A stretch of DNA of 64,000 nucleotides, taken from assembly GCF_002095315.1 (NCBI RefSeq), contig NZ_MLFN01000009.1:24131-88130 (forward strand), in the 5' to 3' direction. Of this stretch, positions 40,053 to 52,297 are shown piece by piece (within the stretch, counting starts at the first letter, position 1; every line of letters starts with the position of its first letter). The notes under the pieces are model-generated. The model made no database searches. It had not been told where the DNA came from and worked only from the letters and a program-made list of their open reading frames with translations. The translations under genes were made by a program, and so were the position numbers. Source of the DNA: Pantoea conspicua (GTDB lineage: Bacteria > Pseudomonadota > Gammaproteobacteria > Enterobacterales > Enterobacteriaceae).

Positions 40053-41213
40053 ATGACGCGCAAACAGGCAACCATCGCAGTACGCAGCGGTTTGAATGAT
40101 GACGAGCAATATGGCTGCGTTGTCCCACCGATTCATCTCTCCAGCACCTATAACTTTCTCGATTTCAACGAGCCTCGCGCCCATGACTATTCACGCCGTG
40201 GGAATCCGACCCGCGACGTGGTGCAACGGACGCTGGCTGAACTGGAAGGCGGTGCGGGTGCGGTATTAACCAATACCGGGATGTCGGCTATTCACCTGGT
40301 GACGACGGTGTTCCTGAAGCCTGGCGATCTGCTGGTGGCGCCACATGACTGTTATGGCGGCAGCTACCGACTATTTGACAGCCTGAGTAAGCGCGGCGCT
40401 TACCGGGTGAAATTTGTCGATCAGGGCGACCTGAATGCGCTGCAGGCCGCACTGAATGAGAAACCGAAGCTGGTGCTGATCGAAAGCCCCAGCAATCCGT
40501 TGTTACGGGTGGTTGATATCAACGCCATTTGCGCGGCTGCTCGCGAGGCTGGTGCCATCAGCGTAGTGGATAACACCTTTATGAGTCCGGCATTACAGAA
40601 TCCACTGGCGCTGGGCGCCGATCTGGTGATTCATTCCTGCACCAAATACCTCAATGGTCACTCCGATGTGGTGGCAGGGGCGGTCATCGCCAAAGATCCT
40701 CAGCTGGCGACCGATCTGGCGTGGTGGGCCAATAATATTGGCGTCACCGGTTCGGCGTTTGACAGTTATTTGCTGCTGCGCGGTATCCGGACCTTAGCGC
40801 CACGTATGGCCGCGGCGCAACGCAACGCATTAGCGATTGTTGATTACCTGAAGCAACAGAAACAGGTCAAAAAGTTGTATCATCCTTCGCTGCCGGAAAA
40901 CGCCGGACACGAACATGCAGCGCGACAGCAACGCGGCTTTGGCGCGATGCTGAGCTTCGAGGTCGACGGTGACGAGGCCCTGCTGCGTCGCTTCCTGAAA
41001 GCGTTGCGGCTATTTACGCTGGCGGAATCGCTGGGCGGCGTGGAGAGTCTGATCTCCCACACGGCGACCATGACGCATGCGGGAATGTCGGCAGAAGCAC
41101 GCGCTGCAGCGGGCATCTCCGACACGCTGTTGCGTGTTTCTGTCGGCATCGAAGATCACGAAGATTTAATTGCCGATCTGGATAATGCATTCCGGATCGC
41201 AGCTGAGGGTTAA
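40053..41213 (+). CDS. metB: cystathionine gamma-synthase
   Basis: MetB joins O-succinylhomoserine and cysteine into cystathionine for methionine synthesis. The 386-residue PLP enzyme has RRGNPTRDVVQRTLAELEGG near the start and the PLP lysine in HSCTKYLNGHSD (about residue 198). Its length matches E. coli. ATG 40053 (MTRKQATIAV) is chosen over a frame start at 40005, which overlaps the operator/leader. metL starts three bases after its stop. Confidence 0.98.
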   Translation: MTRKQATIAVRSGLNDDEQYGCVVPPIHLSSTYNFLDFNEPRAHDYSRRGNPTRDVVQRTLAELEGGAGAVLTNTGMSAIHLVTTVFLKPGDLLVAPHDCYGGSYRLFDSLSKRGAYRVKFVDQGDLNALQAALNEKPKLVLIESPSNPLLRVVDINAICAAAREAGAISVVDNTFMSPALQNPLALGADLVIHSCTKYLNGHSDVVAGAVIAKDPQLATDLAWWANNIGVTGSAFDSYLLLRGIRTLAPRMAAAQRNALAIVDYLKQQKQVKKLYHPSLPENAGHEHAARQQRGFGAMLSFEVDGDEALLRRFLKALRLFTLAESLGGVESLISHTATMTHAGMSAEARAAAGISDTLLRVSVGIEDHEDLIADLDNAFRIAAEG

Positions 41214-41215
41214 GC

Positions 41216-43651
41216 ATGACGATTTCAGCAGGTGCGGGCACGCCGGATATCAGGCAGTTGCATAAATTTGGCGGCAGCAGCCTGGCGGATGCGCGCTGCT
41301 ATCAGCGCGTTGCCAGCATCATGGCGGACTACAGCCAGCCGGGTGACATGATGGTGGTGTCGGCGGCGGGCTCGACCACCAATCAGCTGATCAACTGGCT
41401 GAAGCTCAGCCAGAGTGACCGGCTGTCCGCGCATCAGGTGCAACAGGCTTTACGGCGTTATCAAAGCGAGCTGATTAGCGCGCTGCTGCCTGCTGAGGTC
41501 GCAGAACCTTTAGTGACGGCTTTCATCCGCGATCTGGAAAAGCTGGCCGCCCTGCTGGATGGCACGCTGACTGACGCGGTTTATGCGGAAGTGGTGGGGC
41601 ACGGTGAAGTCTGGTCGGCCCGTCTGATGTCAGCGGTACTGAGCCAGCATGATATGCAGGCCTGCTGGCTGGATGCGCGCGATTTTCTGCGGGCTGAACG
41701 GGCCGCGCAACCGCAGGTGGATGAAGGCAAGTCATGGCCGCTGTTGCAAACCCTGCTGGCGCAGCATCCTCACAAGCGCATCGTAGTGACCGGCTTTATC
41801 AGCCGTAATGATGCCGGTGAAACGGTGCTGCTCGGACGTAACGGTTCCGACTATTCTGCAACGCAGATTGGCGCGCTGGCCGGCGTGGGTCGCGTCACCA
41901 TCTGGAGTGATGTGGCGGGCGTCTACAGTGCCGATCCCCGCAAAGTTTCCGATGCCTGCTTGCTGCCGCTGTTAAGGCTGGATGAAGCCAGCGAACTGGC
42001 ACGCCTGGCCGCGCCGGTGCTGCACACCCGCACCCTGCAGCCGGTTTCAGGCAGCGACATCGATCTGCAACTGCGCTGTAGCTACCAGCCGGAACAGGGG
42101 TCGACCCGCATTGAGCGGGTGCTGGCGTCCGGTACCGGTGCCCGTATTGTGACCAGTCACGATGACGTCTGCCTGATTGAGATCCAGCTGCCGGAGCAGC
42201 ATGACTTTGCCATCCTGCATAAAGAGATCGATCTGCTACTGAAGCGCGCCCAGCTGCGTCCGCTGGCCGTTGGCGTCCATCCCGATCGTCAGTTATTGCA
42301 GCTCTGCTACACCTCAGAAGTAGTTAACAGTGCGTTTACGTTGCTGCAGGATGCCGGTTTTCCGGGCCATCTGCAGCTGCGCGATGGGCTGGCGCTGGTG
42401 GCGCTGGTGGGGGCGGGCGTCACCCGTAATCCGCTGCATACCCATCGTTTCTGGCAGCAGTTAAAAGATCAGCCGGTGGAGTTTATCTGGCAGTCAGAAC
42501 AGCACATCAGCGTGGTGGCGGTACTGCGCATCGGTCCGACTCAGCATCTGATCCAGGGATTGCATCAGTCGCTGTTCCGGGCTGAAAAGCGCATCGGGCT
42601 GATGCTGTTTGGTAAAGGCAACATCGGTTCACGCTGGCTGGAACTGTTCGCGCGCGATCAGGAAACGCTGTCGGCGCGTACCGGATTTGAATTTGTACTG
42701 GCCGGTGTCGCGGACAGTTGCCGCAGCCTGCTGAGTTATGAAGGACTGGATGCCAGTCGGGCGCTGGCCTTTTTTGATGACGAAGCCGTTGAGCGTGATG
42801 AAGAGTCGCTGTTCCTGTGGATGCGGGCGCACCCGTTTGACGACCTGGTGGTGCTGGACGTGACCGCCAGCACGCCGCTGGCGCAGCAGTATCTCGATTT
42901 CGCCAGCCACGGTTTTCACGTCATCAGCGCCAATAAGGTGGCCGGTGCCTCTGACAGCCAGACGTGGCGGCAAATTCGTGATGCCTTTACCAAAACCGGT
43001 CGTCACTGGTTATATAACGCAACCGTCGGCGCGGGTCTGCCGATTAACTACACGGTGCGCGATCTGCGTGACAGTGGTGACACCATTCTGTCGATTAGCG
43101 GTATCTTCTCCGGCACGCTGTCGTGGCTGTTTCTGCAGTTCGATGGCACCGTTCCGTTCACTGAACTGGTGGATCAGGCGTGGCAGCAGGGCTTAACCGA
43201 GCCCGATCCGCGTGTCGATCTCTCCGGACAGGACGTAATGCGTAAGCTGGTGATTCTGGCACGCGAAGCGGGTTATGACATCGAGCCGGATCAGGTGAGA
43301 GTGGAATCGCTGGTGCCGGATGACTGCCAGCAAGGTTCTGTCGACCATTTCTTTGAAAACGGGGAAGAGCTGAATGAACAAATGCTGCAACGGCTGGAAG
43401 CCGCGCAGGAATTAGGGCTGGTGCTGCGCTACGTTGCCCGTTTTGATGGCAACGGTAAAGCCCGTGTTGGCGTTGAAGCCGTCCGCCCGGAACATCCGCT
43501 CTCCGCGTTGTTGCCGTGCGATAACGTGTTTGCCATTGAAAGCCGCTGGTACCGTGATAATCCACTGGTCATTCGTGGTCCCGGCGCGGGACGTGACGTT
43601 ACTGCGGGTGCTATTCAGTCAGATATCAATCGCCTGGCGCAACTGTTGTAA
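41216..43651 (+). CDS. metL: bifunctional aspartokinase II / homoserine dehydrogenase II
   Basis: MetL catalyses the first and third steps from aspartate to homoserine for methionine. The 811-residue protein has the aspartokinase start HKFGGSSLAD (residues 16-25), GRNGSDYSATQIG, and a linker ACT-like region. The homoserine dehydrogenase begins with the nucleotide loop FGKGNIGSRWLELF (about 464), then SANKVAGASDSQ and NATVGAGLPIN. It forms an operon with metB with a two-base gap, under MetJ control. Confidence 0.98.
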   Translation: MTISAGAGTPDIRQLHKFGGSSLADARCYQRVASIMADYSQPGDMMVVSAAGSTTNQLINWLKLSQSDRLSAHQVQQALRRYQSELISALLPAEVAEPLVTAFIRDLEKLAALLDGTLTDAVYAEVVGHGEVWSARLMSAVLSQHDMQACWLDARDFLRAERAAQPQVDEGKSWPLLQTLLAQHPHKRIVVTGFISRNDAGETVLLGRNGSDYSATQIGALAGVGRVTIWSDVAGVYSADPRKVSDACLLPLLRLDEASELARLAAPVLHTRTLQPVSGSDIDLQLRCSYQPEQGSTRIERVLASGTGARIVTSHDDVCLIEIQLPEQHDFAILHKEIDLLLKRAQLRPLAVGVHPDRQLLQLCYTSEVVNSAFTLLQDAGFPGHLQLRDGLALVALVGAGVTRNPLHTHRFWQQLKDQPVEFIWQSEQHISVVAVLRIGPTQHLIQGLHQSLFRAEKRIGLMLFGKGNIGSRWLELFARDQETLSARTGFEFVLAGVADSCRSLLSYEGLDASRALAFFDDEAVERDEESLFLWMRAHPFDDLVVLDVTASTPLAQQYLDFASHGFHVISANKVAGASDSQTWRQIRDAFTKTGRHWLYNATVGAGLPINYTVRDLRDSGDTILSISGIFSGTLSWLFLQFDGTVPFTELVDQAWQQGLTEPDPRVDLSGQDVMRKLVILAREAGYDIEPDQVRVESLVPDDCQQGSVDHFFENGEELNEQMLQRLEAAQELGLVLRYVARFDGNGKARVGVEAVRPEHPLSALLPCDNVFAIESRWYRDNPLVIRGPGAGRDVTAGAIQSDINRLAQLL

Positions 43652-43660
43652 TCCTTTCTT

Positions 43661-43683
43661 ACAGGCGCTTCGGCGCCTGTTTG
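43661..43683 (+). terminator. hairpin ending the metBL operon
   Basis: ACAGGCGC-TTCG-GCGCCTGT starts nine bases after the metL stop, followed by only TTTG. A stable tetraloop stem with a weak T-run. Confidence 0.6.
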
Positions 43684-43787
43684 CCTCTCTGTCTCCGCTC
43701 ATCGTGAATTTCCCTCATCCTGAATGAAGATTTATCCGCACCGTTGATCATTTTTTAGTTGACGCTGACGCAGGATTGCGTCATTTT

Positions 43788-43819
43788 GAACATCTGGACG
43801 TCTAAACGTATGGATGTTT
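43788..43819. promoter_or_regulatory. MetJ operator (four tandem met boxes) of metF
   Basis: GAACATCT, GGACGTCT, AAACGTAT and GGATGTTT are four contiguous met boxes; the second matches AGACGTCT at seven of eight positions. They end 41 bases upstream of metF. Confidence 0.88.
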
Positions 43820-43851
43820 GCAGGCCGATAGTTAACCGATGTGATCGATGA

Positions 43852-44760
<909 letters not shown>

Positions 44761-44779
44761 TTGCTCCCTTTCAGCCAGT

Positions 44780-44808
44780 AAAAAAGTCGGGATGATCCCG
44801 ACTTTTTT
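44780..44808. terminator. bidirectional terminator between metF and ppc
   Basis: AAGTCGGGA (44784-44792) pairs with TCCCGACTT (44796-44804), with A5 before and T6 after. It serves metF on plus and ppc on minus. Confidence 0.88.
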
Positions 44809-44847
44809 ATTATCAATACCGGGCGCGGATGCCACGCCCGTATCGGC

Positions 44848-47499
44848 TTAACCGGTGTTGCGCATACCTGCCGCTACACCGGCGATGGTGACCATTAATG
44901 CCTGCTCAACGCGCGCATCCGGTTCATCACCGCGGGCTTCCTGCGCGCGTGAACGGTGCAGCAGTTCCGCCTGCAGGACGTTGAGGGGATCGGTATAGAC
45001 GTTACGCAGCGCAATCGACTCGGCAATCCACGGTTGATCGGCCATCAGGTGAGAGTCATTGGCGATGGTTAATACCGCTTTGATATCCGCATCCAGCTGA
45101 TCGCGCAGCTGTTTGCCCAGTGGCCAGAGGGATTTTTCGACCAGTCGCTGATCGTAATACTCCGCCAGCCACAGGTCCGCTTTCGAGAACACCATCTCCA
45201 GCATGCCAAGACGGGTAGAAAAGAACGGCCAGTCGCGGCACATCGCTTCCAGCTGATCCTGATGGCCCGCCGCCATCGCCTGTTGCAGCGCGGCACCGGC
45301 ACCCAGCCAGGCAGGTAGCATCAGACGGTTTTGCGTCCAGGCGAAAATCCATGGAATCGCACGCAGAGACTCTACACCGCCGGTCGGACGGCGCTTGGCC
45401 GGACGTGAACCCAGCGGCAGTTTGCCCAGCTCCTGCTCCGGCGTCGCTGAACGGAAGTAGGGCACAAAATCTTTGTTCTCACGCACATAGCCACGGTACA
45501 TCGCACAGGAGTCGGTGGAGAGCTGATCCATGATGTCGCGCCATTCGCGTTTCGGTTCCGGCGGCGGCATCAGGTTTGCTTCAAGAATCGCGCCGGTATA
45601 GAGCGACAGGCTGGCGATGGTGACTTCTGGTAAACCATATTTGAAGCGGATCATCTCGCCCTGTTCGGTGACGCGCAGGCCGCCACGCAGGCTGCCCGGT
45701 GGCTGTGACAGCAGAGCCGCATGGGCCGGTGCGCCGCCACGGCCGATGGTGCCGCCGCGTCCGTGGAACAGGGTCAGCGAAATGCCCGCCTTTTCACAGG
45801 TTTTGATCAGCGCATCCTGCGCCTGATATTGTGCCCAGCTGGCCGCCATCACGCCGGCATCTTTCGCCGAGTCGGAATAGCCAATCATCACCATCTGTTT
45901 GCCCTGAATAAAGCCGCGATACCAGTCAATGCTCAGCAGCTGGCTCATCACGTCGTTGGCATTATTCAGGTCGTCGAGCGTTTCAAACAGCGGAGCCACC
46001 GGCATGGCATAATTGATGCCCGCCTCTTTCAGCAGCAGATGAACCGCCAGAACGTCAGACGGCGTTTTCGCCATCGAGATAACGTACGCTGCGATAGAAC
46101 CCTGCGGTGCTTCAGCCGCAACGCGGCAGGTTTCCAGCACTTCGCGCGTCTCATCGCTGGGTTCCCAGCTGCGTGGCAGCAGCGGACGTTTTGAGTTCAG
46201 TTCACGGATCAGGAAGGCCTGTTTATCCGCTTCGGACCAGCTTTCATAATCGCCAAGGCCGAGATAGCGGGTCACTTCTGCAATCGCTTCGGTATGACGG
46301 GTGCTCTCCTGACGCAGGTCGATACGTACCAGCGGTACGCCAAAGCACTTCACGCGGCGCAGCGTATCAAGCAGCTGGCCGTTGGCGATGATGCCCATAC
46401 CGCACTGTTGCAGCGACTGATAAATGGCATACAGTGGATCCCACAACTGATCGTTAGAGACCAGCAGGTCCGCCGGACGCGGCAGACGTTCGCCTTTCAG
46501 CCGACGCTCAAGGAACGCCTGGGTGGTCAGCAGCTGGCTGCGCAGACGTTTCAGGATCACCCGATAAGGTTCGAGCGCTTCCGGATCGCCGCTCAGCTCG
46601 CGCACTTCCTCGCTGCATTCGGACATCGACAGCTCGGAAATCAGCACGCCAATATCACGCAGGAACAGATCAGCGGCTTTCCAGCGGCTCAGCTGCATCG
46701 CGTGACGGGTGATCGCCGCCGTGACGTTGGGGTTACCATCGCGATCGCCGCCCATCCATGAGGTGAACTGCACCGGCACGAAATCAACCGGTAATTTCAT
46801 CCCGAATGCCTCTTCAACCTGCTCGTTCAGCTCGCGCAGAAAGGCAGGTACGCCTTCCCATAAGCTGTTCTCGACCACGGCAAAGCCCCATTTGGCTTCA
46901 TCGATCGGCGTCGGGCGATATTTGCGGATCTCATCGGTGTGCCAGGCCTGCGCCACCAGCTGGCGCAGACGGCGCATAATCTGGTTACGCTCGTAGTCAG
47001 AAATGTCGCTGTGATCGAGTTGTTTCAGACAGCTGTTCACTTCGACCAGCTTGTGAATCAGCGTGCGGCGGGTGATTTCGGTCGGGTGTGCGGTCAGCAC
47101 CAGCTCCAGCGACAGCGACTCAATCGCCTCGCGGATAGCGCTTTCGCTGATGTCACTCTGCTGTTTCAGGGTCTCAAAGGTCTTTTTCAGCAGTTCAGGA
47201 TGGTTGGCGCCTTCACCGCTGTGCGAAATGGTCTGGTACTGCTCAGCTACGTTGGTGAGGTTAAGGAACTGGCTAAACGCGCGGGCTACCGGCAGTAACT
47301 CGTCATTCGAGAGGTTTTGCAGCGTATTAAGCAGTTCCTTACGATGAGTGTCATTGCCTGCACGGGATGACTTGGAGAGCTTACGGATGGTTTCCACCCG
47401 GTCGAGGATGTTCTCACCCAGCGCATCCTTAATCGTATCCCCGAGCAGTTTGCCGAGCATACTGACATTACTTCGCATTGCGGAATATTGTTCGTTCAT
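44848..47499 (-). CDS. ppc: phosphoenolpyruvate carboxylase
   Basis: Ppc carboxylates PEP to oxaloacetate, refilling the TCA cycle. The 883-residue protein equals the E. coli length. The catalytic His is in [15 protein letters not shown] (about 138). [22 protein letters not shown] and the invariant C-terminal MRNTG are present. ATG 47499 begins [16 protein letters not shown]. Confidence 0.98.
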   Translation of the reverse strand: MNEQYSAMRSNVSMLGKLLGDTIKDALGENILDRVETIRKLSKSSRAGNDTHRKELLNTLQNLSNDELLPVARAFSQFLNLTNVAEQYQTISHSGEGANHPELLKKTFETLKQQSDISESAIREAIESLSLELVLTAHPTEITRRTLIHKLVEVNSCLKQLDHSDISDYERNQIMRRLRQLVAQAWHTDEIRKYRPTPIDEAKWGFAVVENSLWEGVPAFLRELNEQVEEAFGMKLPVDFVPVQFTSWMGGDRDGNPNVTAAITRHAMQLSRWKAADLFLRDIGVLISELSMSECSEEVRELSGDPEALEPYRVILKRLRSQLLTTQAFLERRLKGERLPRPADLLVSNDQLWDPLYAIYQSLQQCGMGIIANGQLLDTLRRVKCFGVPLVRIDLRQESTRHTEAIAEVTRYLGLGDYESWSEADKQAFLIRELNSKRPLLPRSWEPSDETREVLETCRVAAEAPQGSIAAYVISMAKTPSDVLAVHLLLKEAGINYAMPVAPLFETLDDLNNANDVMSQLLSIDWYRGFIQGKQMVMIGYSDSAKDAGVMAASWAQYQAQDALIKTCEKAGISLTLFHGRGGTIGRGGAPAHAALLSQPPGSLRGGLRVTEQGEMIRFKYGLPEVTIASLSLYTGAILEANLMPPPEPKREWRDIMDQLSTDSCAMYRGYVRENKDFVPYFRSATPEQELGKLPLGSRPAKRRPTGGVESLRAIPWIFAWTQNRLMLPAWLGAGAALQQAMAAGHQDQLEAMCRDWPFFSTRLGMLEMVFSKADLWLAEYYDQRLVEKSLWPLGKQLRDQLDADIKAVLTIANDSHLMADQPWIAESIALRNVYTDPLNVLQAELLHRSRAQEARGDEPDARVEQALMVTIAGVAAGMRNTG

Positions 47500-47854
47500 T
47501 GGACCCTGACACCCTTATCGTCTTGAAAAACTTCTACACCCGACCCTTTTCAGGCAGCAGAAAAAGCAGCAACCTTATCTTCCCGGTAATGTACGGGGAA
47601 TTTGCTCAGTTGCCGCCTGTCTGCAATCTGAAAATATCTGGATAGTCACCCGGTGGGCATAACATCGTCTTTTATCTAGCCACGTAATGCTGCGTACGTC
47701 AAATGAGTTAAAGTGGGGCGAACGTGTGGCTAACTGTCCGAAATTCATGGAATTTATCAGGAGCGGAGCGGGATAAGTTATTCTTATTGTTAAATGCCGC
47801 AGAATGACAGGGCATTTTACTGTTATCGCAGTGAAATGCCCCATTTATTGTTAA
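47500..47854. other. 355-base region upstream of ppc and downstream of argE
   Basis: No gene seen. It should contain the ppc promoter (minus strand), with an AT-rich stretch around 47740-47800. The hairpin that follows argE is at 47810-47841. I could not fix promoter elements with confidence. Confidence 0.5.
47810..47841 (-). terminator. hairpin downstream of argE
   Basis: GGGCATTTTACTG pairs almost perfectly with CAGTGAAATGCCC around a six-base loop, 14 bases after the argE stop on the minus strand. No T-run follows, so it may stabilise or weakly terminate. Confidence 0.5.
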
Positions 47855-49003
47855 TCAGTGACAAAAATGCTGCACAACCTGACTGATAAGCGCCCGTGTC
47901 GGCTTAATAAATGCGGTATCAATAAATTCGTCTGGCTGATGCGCCTGATTAATGGAGCCCGGCCCCAGTACCAGCGTCGGGCAGAGCTGCTGAATAAACG
48001 GTGCTTCGGTGCAGTAGTTCACCACTTCGGTTGGCGTGCCAAGCAGTTTTTCCACCACGCTGACCAGTTCATGGTTCGCCGGACATTCATAACCCGGAAT
48101 CGGCGGATGCAGTTCGGCGACCGTTACACGACCAGGCCAGCGCGCGCTGACCGGCGCCAGTGCCTCGTTCAGCAGCCCATCCAGATCGCTAAGCGATAAG
48201 CCCGGCAAGGGGCGGATATCCATATGCAGTTCACAGCAGGCGCAGATACGGTTAGCCGCATCGCCACCGTGGATATGACCAAAGTTCATGGTGGGATAAG
48301 GAATAGCGAAGCCGTCGTGGTGGTAACGCTCTTTCAGCGTATGGCGCAGCTGCATCAGATGGGTGATCGATTCATGCATCAGTTCAATGGCGTTGACGCC
48401 GCGCGCCGGATCGCTGGAGTGGCCCGACTTACCTTCAATACGGATCACGTTCGACAGGTGCCCTTTGTGCGCCCGAACCGGCTTGAGTGAAGTCGGCTCG
48501 CCAATGATGGCGCAGTCCGGACGCAGCCGGGTCGATTCAGAAAAATATTTCGCGCCGGCCATGGTGGTCTCTTCATCGGCGGTGGCGAGAATATAGAGCG
48601 GTTTGCTCAGCGTCGTCACATCCACATCGCGCAGTGTGTCGAGAATAAAGGCGAAGAAGCCTTTCATGTCTGCCGTGCCCAGCCCGTAGAGCTTGTTGTC
48701 GTGTTCGGTCAGGGTGAATGGATCGCGGGTCCAGCGACCCTCATCGAACGGAACGGTATCAGTATGACCGGCTAACAGCAGGCCGCCTGCGCCGCTGCCG
48801 GTTCGTGCCAGCATATTAAATTTATTGCGGGTACCGGGAACCGGCTGCACTTCAACGCTGAAGCCGAGGTCACGAAACCAGCCAGCCAGCAAATTGATTA
48901 AAGTTTCATTACTCTGGTCCAGTGCGGCATCGGTTGCGCTGATCGACGGTGTAGCGATCAACTGGCGGTAGAGTTCGATAAAAGGCGGTAATTTTGTCTT
49001 CAC
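47855..49003 (-). CDS. argE: acetylornithine deacetylase
   Basis: ArgE releases ornithine from N-acetylornithine in arginine synthesis. The 382-residue M20-family metalloenzyme has the metal site [12 protein letters not shown], the catalytic base [29 protein letters not shown] and a dimerisation domain. It is divergent from argCBGH across ARG boxes. Confidence 0.98.
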   Translation of the reverse strand: MKTKLPPFIELYRQLIATPSISATDAALDQSNETLINLLAGWFRDLGFSVEVQPVPGTRNKFNMLARTGSGAGGLLLAGHTDTVPFDEGRWTRDPFTLTEHDNKLYGLGTADMKGFFAFILDTLRDVDVTTLSKPLYILATADEETTMAGAKYFSESTRLRPDCAIIGEPTSLKPVRAHKGHLSNVIRIEGKSGHSSDPARGVNAIELMHESITHLMQLRHTLKERYHHDGFAIPYPTMNFGHIHGGDAANRICACCELHMDIRPLPGLSLSDLDGLLNEALAPVSARWPGRVTVAELHPPIPGYECPANHELVSVVEKLLGTPTEVVNYCTEAPFIQQLCPTLVLGPGSINQAHQPDEFIDTAFIKPTRALISQVVQHFCH

Positions 49004-49024
49004 TGTTGACGGTCCTTGAGTTAG

Positions 49025-49067
49025 GATGTATCAATATTCATGCATTAATAGTGAATAAAAATACATT
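49025..49067. promoter_or_regulatory. ArgR-binding ARG boxes between argE and argC
   Basis: TGTATCAATATTCA (49027-49040) and TGAATAAAAATACA (49052-49065) each match the ARG box core TGAAT-W4-ATTCA with one mismatch. They lie in the divergent argE/argC control region, as in E. coli. Confidence 0.75.
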
Positions 49068-49170
49068 AACGTCGTCTGCATGTGAACCTGAAATCGCTGC
49101 AAACGGCATTGTGGGCAACGGGGCAAGGCCGCGACCCGGAACGTGTGACTGTAAAAAGGGTTACAGCCTG

Positions 49171-50175
49171 ATGTTGAATACGCTGATCGTGGGTGCCAGT
49201 GGTTACGCTGGCGTAGAGCTCGCCACCTTCCTGAATCGCCATCCAGATATCAACATAACCGCTTTAGCGGTTTCGGCGCAAAGTCCTGATGCGGGTAAGC
49301 GCTTGTCCGATCTGCATCCTCAGCTGAAAGGCGTGGTGGATCTGCCGCTGCAGCCGCTGAGCCATGCGTCGGAATGGGCAGATAAAGTGGATGTGGTATT
49401 TCTGGCAACGGCCCATGAAGTCAGCCACGATCTGGCTCCGGAATTTCTCAAGGCCGGTTGTGTGGTCTTCGACCTGTCTGGCGCCTTCCGCGTCAATGAC
49501 CCGGCGTTTTATACCCGCTTTTACGGCTTCACCCATCAGCATGGCGACTGGCTGGATAAAGCGGTCTACGGCCTGGCGGAATATCAGCATCAACAGATCA
49601 AGCAGGCGCAGCTGGTGGCGGTGCCGGGGTGTTATCCGACCGCGGCTCAGCTGGCGCTGAAACCGCTGGTGGATGCGGGCCTGCTGAATACCGCACAGTG
49701 GCCGGTAATCAACGCCACCAGCGGCGTGAGTGGCGCAGGGCGTAAAGCCAGCGTCGGCACCAGCTTCTGCGAAGTCAGCCTGCAACCTTACGGCCTGTTC
49801 AATCATCGTCATCACCCGGAAATCGTGGCCCATCTCGGCACGCCGGTGATTTTCACGCCGCATCTGGGCAACTTCCCTCGCGGCATTCTGGCGACCATCA
49901 CTTGCCGGTTAAATCCGGGCGTGAGTCGCGAGGATGTGGCGGCAGTATTCCAGCGCGCGTATCACGATAAGCCTCTGGTCCGGCTCTACGAGCAGGGCGT
50001 ACCGGCACTGAAAGCGGTGGTGGGTCTGCCTTATTGCGATATCGGTTTTGAGCTACAGGGCGAGCATCTGATTGTGGTGGCAGCCGAAGATAACCTGCTG
50101 AAAGGCGCCGCGTCGCAGGCCGTACAGTGTCTGAATATTCGCTTCGGCTTCCCGGAAACCACGTCACTGACTTAA
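49171..50175 (+). CDS. argC: N-acetyl-gamma-glutamyl-phosphate reductase
   Basis: ArgC reduces N-acetylglutamyl phosphate to the semialdehyde. The 334 residues match E. coli. The nucleotide loop [10 protein letters not shown] is at residues 7-16 and the catalytic Cys154 in [14 protein letters not shown] 49171 ([10 protein letters not shown]) is chosen; the frame is open upstream to 48994 but overlaps argE and the operator. Confidence 0.98.
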   Translation: MLNTLIVGASGYAGVELATFLNRHPDINITALAVSAQSPDAGKRLSDLHPQLKGVVDLPLQPLSHASEWADKVDVVFLATAHEVSHDLAPEFLKAGCVVFDLSGAFRVNDPAFYTRFYGFTHQHGDWLDKAVYGLAEYQHQQIKQAQLVAVPGCYPTAAQLALKPLVDAGLLNTAQWPVINATSGVSGAGRKASVGTSFCEVSLQPYGLFNHRHHPEIVAHLGTPVIFTPHLGNFPRGILATITCRLNPGVSREDVAAVFQRAYHDKPLVRLYEQGVPALKAVVGLPYCDIGFELQGEHLIVVAAEDNLLKGAASQAVQCLNIRFGFPETTSLT

Positions 50176-50189
50176 CGGACGACTAAACC

Positions 50190-50966
50190 ATGACCAATCC
50201 ATTGATTATCAAGCTGGGCGGTGTGCTGTTAGACAGCGAAGAAGCGCTGGCCCGTCTGTTTGATGCGCTGCTGACCTACCGCAGCGCCCATCAGCGCCCG
50301 CTGATTATTGTCCACGGTGGCGGTTGCCTGGTGGATGAACTGATGAAAAAGCTGGCGCTGCCGGTGAAGAAAAAGAATGGCCTGCGCGTCACGCCAGCCG
50401 ATCAGATCGACATTATTACCGGTGCGCTGGCGGGAACCGCCAATAAAACGCTGTTGGCGTGGGCGAAAAAAACCGGCATCAACGCAGTGGGCCTCTGCCT
50501 TGGCGATGCCGGCATGGTCAACATCACCCCGTTTGATGAAGAACTGGGCCACGTGGGTCATGCCATGCCGGGTAACCCGGCGTTGATGAACACCCTGCTG
50601 GCGGCCGGTTATATGCCGGTGGTCAGCTCTATCGGTATCACCGATGATGGCGAACTGATGAACGTCAACGCTGACCAGGCGGCGACGGCGCTGGCCTCGA
50701 CTCTCGGCGCGGATTTAGTCCTGCTGTCTGACGTCAGCGGTATTCTCGACGGCAAAGGTCAGCGTATCGAAGAGATGACCGCCGACAAAGCGGAACAACT
50801 GATTACCCAGGGCATCATTACCGATGGCATGATTGTGAAGGTGCACGCGGCGCTGGATGCGGCGCGTACGCTGGGCCGCCCGGTGGATATCGCCAGCTGG
50901 CGTCATGCTGAGCGGTTGCCTGACCTGTTTAACGGCGTGCCGATTGGCACCCGGATTCTCGCTTAA
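50190..50966 (+). CDS. argB: acetylglutamate kinase
   Basis: ArgB phosphorylates N-acetylglutamate. The 258-residue amino-acid kinase has [34 protein letters not shown] and [13 protein letters not shown]. It lies 14 bases after argC in the argCBGH operon. Confidence 0.98.
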   Translation: MTNPLIIKLGGVLLDSEEALARLFDALLTYRSAHQRPLIIVHGGGCLVDELMKKLALPVKKKNGLRVTPADQIDIITGALAGTANKTLLAWAKKTGINAVGLCLGDAGMVNITPFDEELGHVGHAMPGNPALMNTLLAAGYMPVVSSIGITDDGELMNVNADQAATALASTLGADLVLLSDVSGILDGKGQRIEEMTADKAEQLITQGIITDGMIVKVHAALDAARTLGRPVDIASWRHAERLPDLFNGVPIGTRILA

Positions 50967-50990
50967 CGACTCTGATTCAAGGATTACGAA

Positions 50991-52208
50991 ATGCAAACGC
51001 AAGGCATCAAAAAAATCGTTCTGGCTTACTCCGGTGGTCTTGATACGTCGGCCATCATTCCGTGGCTGAAAGAGAACTACGGCGGCTGTGAGGTGGTGGC
51101 GTTTGTGGCCGATATCGGTCAGGAGCGCAGCGATCTGGAAGGCGTAGAGAAGAAAGCGCTGCAGTCTGGTGCCTCAGAGTGCCATGTGGTTGATCTGCGT
51201 GAAGAGTTCATCAGTGATTACGTTTATCCGGTCCTGCAGACCGGCGCATTATACGAAGGCACCTACCTGCTGGGGACCTCGATGGCGCGTCCTATCATCG
51301 CGAAAGCCCAGGTTGAGCTGGCGCTGAAAGTGGGTGCGGATGCACTGTGTCATGGCGCAACCGGTAAAGGTAACGACCAGGTGCGTTTCGAAACCACCTA
51401 CACCGCGCTGGCTCCGCAGCTGAAAGTGGTCGCGCCGTGGCGTGAATGGAACCTGCGTTCGCGTGAAGCGCTGCTGGACTACCTGAAAGAGCGCAACATC
51501 CCGACCACCGCGTCGCTGGAAAAAATCTACAGCCGTGATGAAAACGCCTGGCACATCTCCACCGAAGGCGGCGTGCTGGAAAGCCCGGCCAATGCACCGA
51601 ATAAAGATTGCTGGGTCTGGACCGTCGATCCTTTAGAGGCGCCGGATCAGCCAGAAGAAGTGACGGTAACCGTTGAGAAAGGTCGGGTAGTGGCAGTGAA
51701 CGGCGAAAAACTGAGTCCGTTCCAGTGTCTGGAAAAACTCAACGTAATCGGCGCGAAACACGGTGTGGGTCGGATCGATATCGTCGAAAACCGTCTGGTC
51801 GGCATCAAATCCCGTGGCTGCTATGAAACCCCAGGCGGCACTATCATGGTTAACGCGCTGCGTGCGGTTGAGCAGCTGGTACTGGATCGCGATAGCTTTA
51901 AATGGCGTGAGCAGCTGGGTCAGGAGATGTCTTACGTGGTCTATGACGGTCGCTGGTTCGCACCGCTGCGTAAGTCAATTCAGGCGGCGGCAGAATCACT
52001 GGCCGAAGAGGTGAATGGCGAAGTGGTGCTGCAGCTCTATAAGGGTCAGGCAACGGCGACGCAGAAGCGTTCACCTAACAGCCTCTACTCTGAAGAGTTC
52101 GCGACCTTTGGCGAAGACGAAGTCTACGACCACCGTCACGCCGGCGGCTTTATCCGTCTGTTCTCGCTCTCTTCGCGCATCCGCGCCCTGAACGAGCAGA
52201 AGAAGTAA
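50991..52208 (+). CDS. argG: argininosuccinate synthase, short type
   Basis: ArgG joins citrulline and aspartate with ATP. The 405-residue protein has the ATP-pyrophosphatase loop [24 protein letters not shown] and [10 protein letters not shown]. This is the shorter form found in many bacteria, unlike the 447-residue E. coli K-12 enzyme, whose gene lies far from argCBH. Here it sits inside the arginine cluster between argB and argH. RBS AAGGATTACGA precedes ATG 50991. Confidence 0.97.
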   Translation: MQTQGIKKIVLAYSGGLDTSAIIPWLKENYGGCEVVAFVADIGQERSDLEGVEKKALQSGASECHVVDLREEFISDYVYPVLQTGALYEGTYLLGTSMARPIIAKAQVELALKVGADALCHGATGKGNDQVRFETTYTALAPQLKVVAPWREWNLRSREALLDYLKERNIPTTASLEKIYSRDENAWHISTEGGVLESPANAPNKDCWVWTVDPLEAPDQPEEVTVTVEKGRVVAVNGEKLSPFQCLEKLNVIGAKHGVGRIDIVENRLVGIKSRGCYETPGGTIMVNALRAVEQLVLDRDSFKWREQLGQEMSYVVYDGRWFAPLRKSIQAAAESLAEEVNGEVVLQLYKGQATATQKRSPNSLYSEEFATFGEDEVYDHRHAGGFIRLFSLSSRIRALNEQKK

Positions 52209-52297
52209 TTTTCAGGCGAGGTGCGCCTCGCCTCACCGTTTGAGCTCAGGGGCGGCATTTATGCCGCCCTTTGTTTAATGATTTAAAGGAGTTTCAC

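Noticed and set aside
48994..49170. N-terminal extension of argC
   Set aside because: It overlaps argE and the ARG boxes; the Rossmann start at 49171 gives the exact family length.
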